64,000 nt of DNA, taken from positions 1,178,001-1,242,000 of the forward strand of contig JAKUDP010000012.1 of NCBI GenBank assembly GCA_022570795.1. Direction: 5' to 3'. This document shows positions 1-11,426 of this stretch, piece by piece; position 1 is the stretch's first letter; each line of letters begins with the position of its first letter. The translations under genes were made by a program, and so were the position numbers. The notes beneath the pieces are model-generated. The model made no database searches. It had not been told where the DNA came from and saw only the letters and a program-made list of their open reading frames with translations. The stretch is from Sphaerulina vaccinii (taxonomy: Eukaryota; Ascomycota; Dothideomycetes; Mycosphaerellales; Mycosphaerellaceae).

Positions 1-2
1 AG

Positions 3-1520
3 CGTTCTTATACTGACTCCACTCCTTTCGACTTCGATACCGATCCGCAGCAATCACAGCAGAATGACGGATCGAGATCGTGGCACCAAGAAGTACAGCG
101 AGAGGAGATCGATCGTTTTACTCAACACTCCTTCAGCAATGCGAATTCTAACGTCCATGCAACATTCAATGATCAGGATATGTTCGACTTTCGTACTGAG
201 AACGAGCAGTATAACATGCCACGTCTGCCAAACCAGCCCTATCCACAAGGATACCACTTCAGCGATCTCTCATTCACACAAGAACCCTCGCGTAACATCC
301 ACCTCGCCTATCAGGACCAGTCCTTCTCGCCCGAACTTCCTTACAACGACCTTGATCAAGACTACGTCCCTGACCTGACTCCAGACATCTTCAGTCCTTC
401 CGAGTTCTCTCCCGAACCAGACCCCAGCCACAACAAGAGAGCACCCAAACGTCGCCAAAACAAACCTCTCAACCCAAACGTCACAGTAATGAAAAACTCC
501 CTTCCCTGCGTAGCTCCAGGCTGTGGCAGACCTTTCAGAAATCGGACCCACGTTCTCGACCTCTGTAATCGCTGCGCTCGAAAACATGATCGCCGAACAG
601 CAGAAGCCCAACCCAATGATCTTGACCCCTCTGTCCCCAATATGCAAGAAGCAAGAAGGTTGATCTATCCTCCTCAATTCGGCCGCGGCCCCCCAATCTC
701 CCCTTCCGAACTATCCGAAATCTTGAGCAGAGAAGATGAATACATCCAGAAGTTCTTGGATGCAGTAAACTCCGTAGTCCCAGGCGGCGAAGGCGGAAAC
801 GTCCACTCACCTAACCTGACCTGGGAACAACGCCAACAAATCACCCTAAACCAAAAACTCCGCATGGAAGGTTCTGAACGTAAAGGTGAAGAAGGAGCTT
901 ATCGTCGTCCCTTGATCACAGCTCGACTCCGCGCGTTGTTCCTAGAGACCTACCAATTCCACACTGGAACGCAAGAGTGTTTCTATGCGATCGGAGGGAA
1001 TAATGCTGGTTACAACCCGGACACCAATTTGTCCTTTCAGGAACGGTTTGACATGATTTGTGAATTGCTGGGGAAGAATAAGAGAATGGTTATGGATGTT
1101 ATCGAGGGTCGGGGGGTAAAGAGTGTGGTGGCGAATCCTAAGGGATACAACAAGAGAAAAGTCAGTAACAACCTCTGTAACGAGGATAAGAAGGAGATTA
1201 TGGGGAAGGGGAAGGAAAGAGTCGAGGGAAATGAAGCGCCGACCAAGAAGAGAAGACGGAGGAATGGGAAGTCTTCGCTTACTTTCGATGCTGAAACGGG
1301 GGATGTGGGAGACGGTGAGCCGGGGCCATCCTCGAAGAGGGTGAAGAGGGCGACGAGGAGTGCGGCTGCTTCGAGGAGTGGTGTGCAGGAGAATGTTGTG
1401 GACTTGGAGTTGAGAGAGGCGCTGCGGCGTGATGATGAAGGCCAGCTTGGTCATGGTGGGTTTGACTTTGATTTTGATATGGCTGGATTTGATGATGAGA
1501 GGTCGAATACCTTTGCTTGA
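3..1520 (+). CDS. basic, probably nuclear protein, 5'-partial
   Basis: The reading frame is open from base 3 with no start needed, so the gene begins upstream of the window; the first in-frame ATG is at 180. The visible part is about 505 residues. It has an acidic, Pro/Asp-rich N-terminal half and a Cys pattern around 510-590 (CVAPGCG, then CNRC about 20 residues later) that could bind one zinc. A conserved-looking central block follows (about 640-1110), then basic clusters (KKRRRRNGK, SSKRVKRATR) typical of nuclear localisation signals, and an acidic tail. I do not recognise the family. A DNA- or chromatin-associated role is inference from the Cys motif and the NLS-like clusters. No intron is needed. 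Confidence 0.7.
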   Translation, partial: RSYTDSTPFDFDTDPQQSQQNDGSRSWHQEVQREEIDRFTQHSFSNANSNVHATFNDQDMFDFRTENEQYNMPRLPNQPYPQGYHFSDLSFTQEPSRNIHLAYQDQSFSPELPYNDLDQDYVPDLTPDIFSPSEFSPEPDPSHNKRAPKRRQNKPLNPNVTVMKNSLPCVAPGCGRPFRNRTHVLDLCNRCARKHDRRTAEAQPNDLDPSVPNMQEARRLIYPPQFGRGPPISPSELSEILSREDEYIQKFLDAVNSVVPGGEGGNVHSPNLTWEQRQQITLNQKLRMEGSERKGEEGAYRRPLITARLRALFLETYQFHTGTQECFYAIGGNNAGYNPDTNLSFQERFDMICELLGKNKRMVMDVIEGRGVKSVVANPKGYNKRKVSNNLCNEDKKEIMGKGKERVEGNEAPTKKRRRRNGKSSLTFDAETGDVGDGEPGPSSKRVKRATRSAAASRSGVQENVVDLELREALRRDDEGQLGHGGFDFDFDMAGFDDERSNTFA

Positions 1521-1762
1521 CGTATGCGGAAGGGAAGGGTAGCGTGTTCAACTGCATTGCTTGCGACTCCATGATTGCGTTCTTGGTATTCTGCATTTGT
1601 TCGATTGAATTCTATGCTCAACATGTTTCTGACATCAAAAGTCAGATGGTGTGAATGGCTTCGACCTGTACCAGGCGATGCTCGCCTGCAACAGAACTCA
1701 ATGCTTTATCAGTGTTAGACCTAGCACAGTATGTTAACTGCGACTTACGGTGGACCACTAGA

Positions 1763-2076
1763 TCACGGACGACTGTTGGAGATCGATAACTTGTTCATTG
1801 TGTATATAGTCACATCCTGGGCCAGCCTACAATGAAAGTAAAAGCCAGAAGCAAAACGTTCACTTACTTTTCCCCTTCACGCCAAGACTCTTCGCAAGCT
1901 GTCACATGCAAATATTGGTTAAGGCTGCGATCGGCAAGACACTCAGCAAACATCAAGATACTATCCCCAGCTGGGAGGAATGGCTCGTGAACTCTGCTTA
2001 ATATCCATACCCAAGTGACTGCTTCATCTTGAGTTCCACGTGGTCGAGCTGCCATCGGAGAAGCATACTTTGACAT
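1763..2076 (-). CDS. small hypothetical protein (90 aa), tentative
   Basis: This is a possible two-exon gene on the minus strand. Exon 1 (2076-1868) starts at an ATG and ends at a perfect GTAAGTGA donor. Exon 2 (1826-1763) follows a TTCATTGTAG acceptor, and the frame stays open across the join to TGA. The intron would be only 41 nt, at the lower limit for fungi. The product is soluble with no recognisable domain. A palindromic CCACGTGG lies inside exon 1 (2036-2043). Chance is the main alternative, because the frame is short and the family is unknown. Confidence 0.3.
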
Positions 2077-2357
2077 GCGGGAACAATGCGGAACAGATCT
2101 TGGGTCATTTCGCGACCAGGGTTCTCCAGATTCTCGACTTGCCTCTGCTAGGGTTATGCCATTGCTATGGTTCTTGCTCGAGCGTAATAGGAGTGGGCAA
2201 TATTGTTGTGAAGGCCTAATTGTGCCATGAAAGTGGCAACAGTATGTGCTTTCATGGTTGCTATGGTATCAGATGTAATCGTCAGAGAGTGCAGTCTCGA
2301 ACATAGAAGTGAAGAAATTGGTAAGCCGTGCTCGGGTGGCGTATCGAAGTCGAAGAG

Positions 2358-2366
2358 TCACGTGGA
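2358..2366. promoter_or_regulatory. CACGTG (E-box) site upstream of sulfite reductase
   Basis: The sequence TCACGTGGA lies about 270 bp upstream of the sulfite reductase ATG. In budding yeast TCACGTG is the Cbf1 element of MET genes, so the position is suggestive. Whether this fungus uses it for sulfur control is inference; filamentous fungi mainly use the CYS3/MetR bZIP regulator. Confidence 0.35.
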
Positions 2367-2637
2367 TCAAGCACGCCATATCGACATTGTTCTTCGTAAC
2401 CAATCATCTCTCTGATATGGGTAAAATAGTGGAGACTTCTGCTTACTTCACCTTCCTGCAATCCAGAAGCCGAGCATGGTCGTCGAGATTTTGCTGTTTC
2501 TGTGCCGATCTCGCGGTGTTGATGACCAGAGGACAAATCTCTAGCGGCCCGCCACTCTCTGTCTGTCGACTCTTAACAACTACTCCTTTGATTGTTCGAG
2601 AATGCAATAACAATCATCACATTCGCTCCCAACAATC

Positions 2638-5600
2638 ATGGCGAACATTTTGACCGCGGGCGAGGCAGGTACGTGACAAACAGCAACTGCACCCCACTGC
2701 ACGATTGGCAATGGCTCTCTGATCGTCCGGGCGGTCGGCCGATGGAGCAGAGCCGACGAGGTTGAAGGATAAACTTATATGAGTAGGGTGTATGTGGACT
2801 GACAATCGCTCCTTCCTACAGTTGCCCGCATCGCCTACCTCTCCTCCGACTCGATCGTTTCCGTCCAGCCTTCACTCGCCACCGAATCCGAGTTCTCGAA
2901 ATTCTTGAAGGAGTACGCGAGCAAGAAGGGCACTTCAGTGGTCAGCGAGACACCAGAGGTCATCTCAGTACGGCATAACAATGATCCATTGCTGGATGTG
3001 TACTCGAGAGTGCGCAGCGGCAAGCTCACATCCGTGACGACCAGCAGTGATGTGCTGATCAGGAGCATTCCACATTTATACCGTTTGGCACAATACCCTG
3101 TCGTAATACACGCCAGCCTACAGCCCAGCGGATATCCAGACTATGGCGATATCACCAGCATTCGAAATGCTGGGTTCACATTCCTGCAAAGTACTACTCT
3201 GCAAGAGGCGCAGGATCTGGCGTTGACTGCACACGCTTTGGCTCTGCGGTCAGGTAAGGGTGTGGTGCATTTCTTTGATGCTTCCAACAGCAAGCAGGAT
3301 ACGCCCATTGCACGAGAGGAGCGCAGCTTTGTTGAGGAACTGCTGAACCTCGACCTTGTGAAGACACTGCAGAACACAACGAGCCAGGAAAGTGGCATAT
3401 ATGTCAGCGAAGGACTTGCAGCTAAGACTGCTAGCCTGCAGCTGAGTGGCAAGACTGAGAATCCAGCAGCAAGTGCTGCTTCTGGCACCGCAACGCCTGC
3501 GAAGGAGTCTTCAGCCTCTTCAACCACATCTTCTGAGCGTAAGAGCAGCAGTTCTGGCGTCTCTGAGGCCGAATCCGCTACTACTGTGGACTCTCAGCCG
3601 AAGCCAACGAGCTCCGAGGATGTGGACACGATATGCGCCAGCATCTGGGCACAGATCAAGGCAAACTCCGGCCGCTCATACAGCCCGTTCAAATACACTG
3701 GACCACAAAACGCTGAGAATGCACTTTTCTTGTTTGGCAGCGATCCTGGCCTTTTCGCAGCAGAGTTCGATGCCGCATCTCCCGCCGACTTCTTCGCAAG
3801 CGTCGGCTTAATCACACCAGTCCTGTACCGACCATGGTTGACAGAGCGCCTGACGGAAGTACTGCCACAGAGCATAAAGCGGATAGCAGTACTCGAGCAG
3901 ATCAAGAGGAAGACCACGAAATGGGGTCCAGTTCTGCTGGATCTGTTGATGTCTCTCAAGGCCAACTCACAGGGCGCCTCGCCGCTCATTGTTGGCTATC
4001 AATTGGGCTACATTGAGTACTCCACCATAACACAGGCTCTGAGCGGCATCTTCCAGAACCTGACTGCAAAGGATCCGATCCAGAACCTGAAAATTGGTGC
4101 GCACGATGGACCATCAAAGGCTGAGATCACACTTCAGCAACCAGCACTCGAGAATGCATATATGAAGATTTTGGGTCAGCTATTTGGGGAAAGACTCTTC
4201 ATCGCCAACGCGCTGAAGTCGAACCATGCTGGCATTAACCACATCATCAAGGCCAGTCCAGAGTTCGGATTTGGTTCACTGCTCGCCCGAAAGGAACATC
4301 GCAAGCGATTCGTGTCAGAAGTGCAGGCTGCTGCCAAGTCTAGGAGCTTCACCACAGATGCACCACTCAAGTGGCTGTCTGACTGGGCACTCGTCGCTGA
4401 GGAGGCTGAGAAGGCCAACAAGGTGGCCCCAGAAGTACTCTCACGACTTGCCAATGACGGCTCGTCTGCAGCAACCCAGCTTCTGAGCTCAAAAGGTCTT
4501 TTCTACAAGGAGTCACAGTGGCTGGTTGGCAGTGATGCCTGGAGCTACGATCTCGGTAACAGTGGCGTGCACCACGTTCTTGCAAGTGGCGAGAATGTCA
4601 ACATGCTCATCATTGACTCGACACCATACAGCGAGCGCTCAGCCGTCGATGCGGCACGAAGAAAGAAGGACATTGGTCTATACGCCATGAACTTTGGCAA
4701 TGCTTACGTTGCTAGCACCGCAGTCTACAGCAGCTACACGCAAGTGCTGCAGGCTATGATGGAAGCCGAAGCCTTCGATGGCCCTTCAGTCGTCCTCGCA
4801 TACCTCCCATACAACCACGAGAACGAGAACCCGATCAATGTCCTGCAAGAGACGAAGAAAGCTGTGGATCTCGGATATTGGCCACTCTACAGGTGGGATC
4901 CTAAGGCAGAAGAGCGAGGTGATGAGACATTTAAGCTTGACTCTGAGCGCATCAAGGAAGAGCTGAAGGAGTTCTTGAAGAGGGACAACTACATGACTCA
5001 GCTCATGAAGAGACACCCAGAGTTCCATGCCAGCTTGTCAGAGTCTTATGGCTCAGAAGTTCGCAAGGTGCAGAAGAGGAAGGCCAAGGATGCCTATGAG
5101 GTTCTCCTCGAAGGTCTGCAAGGTGCTCCAATCACTGTGCTCTTTGCTTCTGACGGCGGCAACGCAGAGAACGTTGCTAAGCGATTGGCCAACCGCGGAA
5201 AAGCGAGAGGTTTGAAGTCGATGTTCATGGCCATGGACGACTACCCAGTCGAGGATCTCAACAACGAGGAGAACGTCATCTTCGTATCTTCTACCGCAGG
5301 CCAGGGAGAGTTCCCGCAGAACGGACGCAACTTCTGGGAGGCTGTCAAGAACTCGACCGACCTCGACCTGGTCAATGTCAAATTCAGCACCTTCGCTATG
5401 GGTGACTCGCACTACTGGCCTCGCAAGGAGGACAAGCACTACTACAACAAGCCTGGAAAGGATCTGCATGCCCGACTCCTTGAGCTCGGAGCACAACAGC
5501 TTGCTGCATGCGGTCTTGGTGACGACCAGGATCCAGACGGATACCAAACTGGCTACCAAGAGTGGGAGCCAAAGATCTGGGACGCTCTTGGTGTTGGCAA

Positions 5601-7418
5601 TGTTGAGGGTCTTCCAGAGGAGCCAGCGCCGATCACCAACGAGGACATCAAGATCGGATCCAACTTCTTGCGTGGTACTATTGTCGAGGGTCTTGAGGAT
5701 CCTTCTACTGGTGCCATCAGCGCTGCCGACCAGCAGTTGACCAAATTTCACGGCACATACATGCAGGACGACCGTGATCTGCGCGACGAGCGCAAGGCAC
5801 AAGGCCTCGAGCCAGCATACAGCTTCATGATTCGTTGCAGACTGGCAGGTGGTGTGGCCAGCCCCGATCAATGGGTACAAATGGACGACATTGCCAACAG
5901 CCTTGGCAACGAGACCATGAAGCTCACCACACGACAGACCTTCCAGTTCCACGGTATCGTCAAGGCAAAGCTGAAGCCTGCCATGCAAGCCATCAACCGA
6001 GCACTCATGACCACTATTGCGGCTTGCGGTGATGTCAACCGAAATGTCATGTGCTCTTCTCTGCCCACCATGAGTCTTCTGCACGGACAAGCGCATGCTG
6101 CTGCGAAGAAGATCTCCGACCACCTTCTGCCTGGCGCCGCTTCCATCGCATACCACGAGATATGGCTGAAGGGTATGGAGGGCGAGAAGGACCTCAAGCT
6201 TGCCGGCGATGCTGTGCAAGATCTTGAGCCAATGTATGGCCCAACTTACCTCCCACGTAAGTTCAAGATCACGATTGCCGTGCCACCACACAATGACACC
6301 GATGTCTACGCCCACGACATTGGTCTCATCGCCATTCAAGGTGAAGATGGACAACTTGCTGGCTTCAACGTCCTCGCTGGAGGTGGTATGGGTGCTACTC
6401 ACAACATGAAGAAGACCTACCCTCAAATCGGCCGCATGTTCGGATACGTGCCTGCAGATGAGGTCCACATTGCTTGCGAGAAGATCATGCTCATTCAGCG
6501 TGACAACGGAGACCGCAAGAACCGTAAGCAAGCTCGTCTGAAGTACACCATCGACCGCATGACCGTCGAAGGTTTCAAGAGCGAAGTAGAGCGCATCTGG
6601 GGCAAGAAATTCGAAGAGCCAAGACCATTCAAGTTCGAAAGCAACGTCGATTCTTTTGGCTGGCTCAAGGACGAGAGAGGCTTCAACCACTTTACCATGT
6701 TCATCGAGAACGGGCGCATTGAGGATACTGCCGAGTTCAAGATGAAGAGTGGTCTTCGCGAGATCGCTCAGCACCACAAGGGAGAATTCCGATTGACTGG
6801 TAACCAGCATCTGATCTTGTCGAACGTCGCAGATGAGGATCTGCCACAGATGAAGAAGTTGCTTGCCAAGTACAAGCTCGACAACGTCAACTTCTCCGGT
6901 CTGCGACTCAGCTCCTCCGCTTGTGTCGCATTCCCAACTTGTGGTTTGGCAATGGCTGAGTCTGAACGCTACCTACCCGAACTGGTCACAAAACTTGAAG
7001 GCGCACTTGAGGAGAACGGTCTCCGACAAGAAAGTATCGTCATGCGTATGACTGGTTGCCCTAACGGATGTGCTCGTCCTTGGTTGGCAGAAGTGGCATT
7101 CGTGGGTAAGGCTTATGGTGCCTACAACATGTATCTGGGTGGTGGATACCACGGTAATAGGCTGAACAAGCTTTACCGTAGCTCGATCAAGGAGGAGGAG
7201 ATTCTTGAGATTATGAAGCCTATGCTCAAGCAGTATGCTCTTGAGAGGAACGAGGGCGAGAGATTTGGTGACTTTGTCATCAGGAAGGGCATAATTGTTG
7301 CTACGAATGGTGGACAGGACTTCCACGAGAACGTAAGTGCTGGTTTCCACCACGGTCGAGTAGAAGACACAAGCTAACATGATGATAGACTGCTGAGCTC
7401 GAGGAAGATGATGAGTAG
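2638..7418 (+). CDS. sulfite reductase [NADPH] beta subunit (siroheme hemoprotein)
   Basis: Reduces sulfite to sulfide with electrons from the flavoprotein alpha subunit, in the cytosolic assimilation route to cysteine and methionine. Predicted exons are 2638-2668, 2822-7332 and 7389-7418, giving 1523 residues, usual for the fungal MET5/ECM17 type. In order: a pyruvate-ferredoxin-oxidoreductase-like N-terminus with a Ser/Thr-rich linker; a flavodoxin-like FMN domain from about residue 780 (FASDGGNAENVAKRL); then ferredoxin-like and siroheme/4Fe-4S half-domains. The cluster ligands are visible as CVAFPTCG near 1378 and TGCPNGCARPW near 1421. The short first exon is chosen because the ATG sits in good context and the join restores the frame. 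The last intron (GTAAGT...GATAG) adds a short acidic tail; without it translation would stop at 7377. A CACGTG site lies upstream. Confidence 0.95.
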
Positions 7419-8100
7419 AGAAAACTGGTTCGAAAGTGGTTTGAATATCATAGTGGCTAGGCATTGCTGCTGGCGTTGCATAGCGAGGCGTTCGGGTGCT
7501 TCATTGATAACCATGATGGCTGGGTGGCATAGCGAAGAAAAGCGACGAACTGTATATATGCAATGTAATCCGCGAACACGATCAAGTTTGCACCTTCAGC
7601 CTGTCTCAAGGCTGGACAAAACACTGCATCGTAAACAATCGACAGCCAGAAGACCAGGTGCTCCTGCAGACACGAACAGGCTCGCCACGCGTTCGACATC
7701 CCGGTTTGAGTTCGTGCTCATATGCGAAGAAATGCAGGCTTAGATCAGCCTGAAAGCATAACACAGCGATAGCCGACGGCGATGACCGATTCAACGAGCT
7801 TCATGGAGAGTGTTTCACATGCAATGCTTACATGTTGAGGTCGATATGCAAACCGACTGGAGGCAACAATGCTTATCAGCCAATCTGGGGACGATCCCGG
7901 TAGATGTTCCTGCTCCAAGCTTACCAACGAAATTGTCAAGATAGGCAGTACGATACAACAGCGGGGAGAGCTATGGGCCGGATCGAAGACCACCGAGGAG
8001 CTGTGGAACATGAAGAGCACATGAAAAGTGCTCTGGAAGATCTGCGGACATCGAAGCAGACTTCCCCTCGAACAACAAACTGAACCAAAGCTGCGACAAT
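7419..8100. other. intergenic, no gene seen
   Basis: Terminator region of sulfite reductase and promoter of the amidohydrolase. Frames here are short and lack coding character. Confidence 0.5.
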
Positions 8101-9640
8101 ATGTTCTGCAGACAAGCCACGAGACTGAGAGCCGCGCCGAGGCTGGTGAGCAATGTAGCGAGGAGGACATATGCTGATCTCAATTCGCCTGCTGCGAAAA
8201 AGCTCAAGATCAATGGCGACCGATTGTGGTATGTGGTACTTCTATGCGTGCAAGATGATTGGCATCGCTCGGTCTATTGTGACAGAAGTGGCTCGACTGT
8301 TCTTGCGACGCGTGATGACATGAACTGCTCTGGCTTTGCAGTAGCTAACGGGATCATGAAGGGACGATATTCACATGACAGCTCAATGGAGTGAGCCAAA
8401 CGCCACTACTGAAGCTGGAGGCCTGTCTCGACTTTCAGGAACCATATACGATAAGTACGCCCGCGACTGGTTTCAAGACACAGTCAAGGCACTCGGTGCG
8501 AAGACATATGCTGTGAACGGAACTGGCTCGCAATTTGCCACCTTCGAGGGTGAAAACAACAGTCTGCCGCCAATTGCTATGGGTTCTCACCTTGACTCTG
8601 TGGCTACTGGAGGTCGCTTTGATGGACCACTGGGCGTCATCGGCGGGATTGAAGTGCTTCGGTCTATGCAGGAACAAGGTATCAAAAGCCATGCTCCCAT
8701 TGCTCTCATTAACTGGACGAACGAGGAGGGAGCGAAGTTCTTCCCTTTCCTGGGATCGTCTGTCGTCTACGCAGGTGAGGTCAAACATACCCTGCAGTCA
8801 TGCCTCTGCTAATCATCGGCACAAGGCCAAAGCACGCTCGAGAAAGCCTACGCCAGCAAAGCCAACGACGGCAGCGGAGAAACTCTCGGCCAAGCTCTCA
8901 CAGCAATCGGCTACGTTGGCGATGGTCCCAACACATTCGAAGAATTCCCTATCTCAGGCCACTTCGAGATCCACTGCGAACAACAAACAGTCTTAGAAAA
9001 AGCCAACAAACCCGTAGGCTGGGTCGAAGGCTGGCAAGGCATCGACTACTACGAAATGGTCTTCACTGGAGTGGATGGCCATGCCAATACATACCCCATG
9101 GAACGCCGGAAAGACAGCTTGGTCGGTGCGAGCAAACTCATCGTCGAGCTAGAAAGTCTTCCCAAGACGCACGGAAGTGGCTATACAACTATGACAAACA
9201 TCCAATCAGGACCCATCGGATGCTGCAACATTCAATCCTGGACCAAACTCGTCTTCTGCCTTATGAACTACGACGCCAAAGTCCTCGCATCCATGGGCGC
9301 CGACATCAAAACTCGTGGCGAAGCCATCGCGAAAGCTGCTGGACTTGGTTTCTCTTCCGAACTTCTGGTACACTTGGAACCCGGCTCTTTCTGGCCTGAA
9401 GCTGTTGATTGCGTTAAGCGTGCTTGTGGAGATAAAGGTATTGGTGCTTGTACGGAGACTGCTCACGATTCGACTATGACGAGGTTGAAGTGTCCTACTG
9501 CTATGGTCTTTGCTAGGGCTAAAGATGGTGTTAGTCATAATGCGAAGGAGTGGACTAGTAAGGAGGACTGTGCTGAGAGTGCTCTTGTGCTTGGGAAGAG
9601 TGTTTTAAACTTTGATGAGATTTTGAAGAATAAGAAATAA
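8101..9640 (+). CDS. M20-family amidohydrolase (N-carbamoyl amino acid hydrolase / beta-ureidopropionase type)
   Basis: Metal-dependent hydrolase of carbamoyl or ureido amides, as in pyrimidine or purine breakdown. Predicted exons are 8101-8228, 8362-8774 and 8826-9640, giving 451 residues; both joins fall inside codons and keep the frame. Family signatures are in order: GSHLDSV with metal-binding His/Asp near residue 118, NEEGAKF with the catalytic Glu near 164, an HCEQ metal ligand near 229, the dimer/lid motif GVDGHANTYPMERRKD near 262, and DGVSHNAKEW near the C-terminus. The N-terminus (about 25 residues, rich in Arg and Ser with no acids) could be a mitochondrial presequence; that is inference. 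The exact substrate cannot be read from sequence: beta-ureidopropionate, N-carbamoyl-L-amino acids and allantoate are the family options. Confidence 0.88.
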
Positions 9641-9861
9641 TTGTGAGTAGGATGGGGTTTGGTAGTCCGCCAATGGAGAGGCTTTGTGTCGTACAGCAGG
9701 ACGCCGAACATACTTCTTCACTGACAGTGTGAGCATAGGAACAAGCCGGCATTACGGCACTGCTTGGCATGAAGGATGCAGATCTTCGACCAACAGGTAC
9801 TTCTTCAGCATTGAGTTGGCGCCAAGTGGGTTACGAGGCACAGTAAAGCATCAGAAATATA

Positions 9862-10908
9862 ATGACCGCGCCTTTTTCTCCTCCAGAGAGCCTCACCCAG
9901 AACTCGGATACGCACTTCCACGACATCATTGCTTCTCTGGTACGGACTCTTTCAAGAAAACCAAGCAAGACACAATTGGACAGAATGACGACCTTAAAAG
10001 ACAGGCTCCAACGGGCGAGCATTGCCATACAAAGCTGGCATCCGTCCGCGCGCATCTGTGGCATGTGGGTTGCCATGAACGCACTCGTGGGCGTCTACGG
10101 CAAGCGGGCAACGTTGGTTATTGAGCGAATCCGTGACAGTGAGCCTCGAGCACTCTTGTTGGCAGGCATCGAAGTGCTACTCACCATGCCCTGGGTTCTG
10201 GCATGGATAGTGGCTACACTGTCTTTTGTGAGACATCCTGGCATACTTCGCTGGACACTTCCAGGCGCAACAATAGGAGCTTCTGCGGCCTACGCTGCGT
10301 TCACAATCCTGACAATTCCTCTGGTCCCAGATATGGCGGTCCTTGCAGCACATCTGGGCTTTGGACTGGGCTACTTTCTGTATTCTCGACTGGATCATAC
10401 AGTATCGGAGGATCGCGACATCACTCCCGTCAAAGCAATCATAGAGAAGGTCGATGAAGAAAGCACGAAAGTCGAGGCCTTCTCCGCAACGACGACAACC
10501 TCGAAAGGCTCCGAGGTCGCAGATGCAAGCCTGGCAACCGGTTTCATGATGTTATGGTTCGCAGCTGCCGTATGCAGGAACACTGTCGAGGATCTAATAC
10601 CAGACCTATCGGAACTGCCCGGAGAGTCCTCTATCATTCCGGTCATAATGAGCATCGTTGCGCTCCTCATCACGATAGTATCGTATATCTTCATGGCAGT
10701 GTGTTATCTGCGCAACACCAAAAACACACTATGGGACTGTGCTTGCGGACTTGTTATCGGAAGTGTGAGTTGGATCTTGCTACGATACACTGCTTTGGAA
10801 TCAACATGGGAATCGTGGACTCTCGACAGCACTTTGGCATTTGTCGGAGTGAATGCCGGGATACTGATCGGACTTTGCTGGCGATATCGTTGTATGCCAT
10901 GGGCTTGA
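9862..10908 (+). CDS. polytopic membrane protein of unknown function
   Basis: Intronless 348-residue frame starting at an ATG. The first 95 residues are soluble, then about seven hydrophobic segments follow (near residues 96-122, 126-154, 157-177, 222-238, 255-281, 291-312 and 325-343). A polar loop rich in Thr, Glu and Ser lies between the third and fourth (about 178-221). I see no transporter, receptor or enzyme signature. The segment pattern and even codon use support a real gene; the role is unknown. Confidence 0.65.
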   Translation: MTAPFSPPESLTQNSDTHFHDIIASLVRTLSRKPSKTQLDRMTTLKDRLQRASIAIQSWHPSARICGMWVAMNALVGVYGKRATLVIERIRDSEPRALLLAGIEVLLTMPWVLAWIVATLSFVRHPGILRWTLPGATIGASAAYAAFTILTIPLVPDMAVLAAHLGFGLGYFLYSRLDHTVSEDRDITPVKAIIEKVDEESTKVEAFSATTTTSKGSEVADASLATGFMMLWFAAAVCRNTVEDLIPDLSELPGESSIIPVIMSIVALLITIVSYIFMAVCYLRNTKNTLWDCACGLVIGSVSWILLRYTALESTWESWTLDSTLAFVGVNAGILIGLCWRYRCMPWA

Positions 10909-10914
10909 TTTCTG

Positions 10915-11112
10915 CGAGAAAATATCTCTGGAACGCGAGTGTTCTGGCACATTGGTCTGGAGCTGCGCAGCGTGACATGGTCGTCGCTGGACTGCTAGGA
11001 GAAGGTTCCAGGCATCCTCCTACTTTCCACTATGTCAATCAGCCCGAGAACGTATCTCCGCAACGCGAATTTTCGGGCACACTGATTTGAGTCTGCGCAG
11101 CGTGGCGCGGCC
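10915..11112. repeat. diverged direct repeat, two copies
   Basis: Two copies of about 68 bp start near 10915 and 11045, offset about 130 bp, sharing blocks such as AACGCGA and CTGCGCAGCGTG at roughly 75-80% identity. The first copy overlaps the end of the membrane-protein gene, so a local duplication is likely. The rest of 10909-11426 shows no gene. Confidence 0.55.
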
Positions 11113-11426
11113 ATTCCCAAACTTCAGAGATATACGGGGACACTGTACAGTACGCTTCATGACTTCCCTCTTGGCTCCGATGCGAAGAACAGCTTGCATT
11201 TCTATTCTGGTTGACCGGTACCATAGAAGTACCTGCCAAGCAAAGGAGCCCTCTCTTGCAGTCGCACAGGAACAAGAAGCATTCGAGTTCGTTAAGCAAC
11301 CAGTGCTAAGGATTGACCTGATATGTAAGCTGACATCGATCCTCCGTTACACAACTTCAACTCCAAAGTGGTATATACCGACGACCCCTCTTCGATCCCC
11401 ATGATTTCGCAACGCACATCTTCGAT

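Noticed and set aside
5053..6810. 585-codon open frame on the minus strand
   Set aside because: It lies wholly opposite the conserved part of sulfite reductase and is a shadow of its codon bias; no motifs.
8775..8825. Possible early stop in the amidohydrolase
   Set aside because: The stop lies in a 51-nt intron with GTGAGG and CACAAG borders; the catalytic domain continues in phase.
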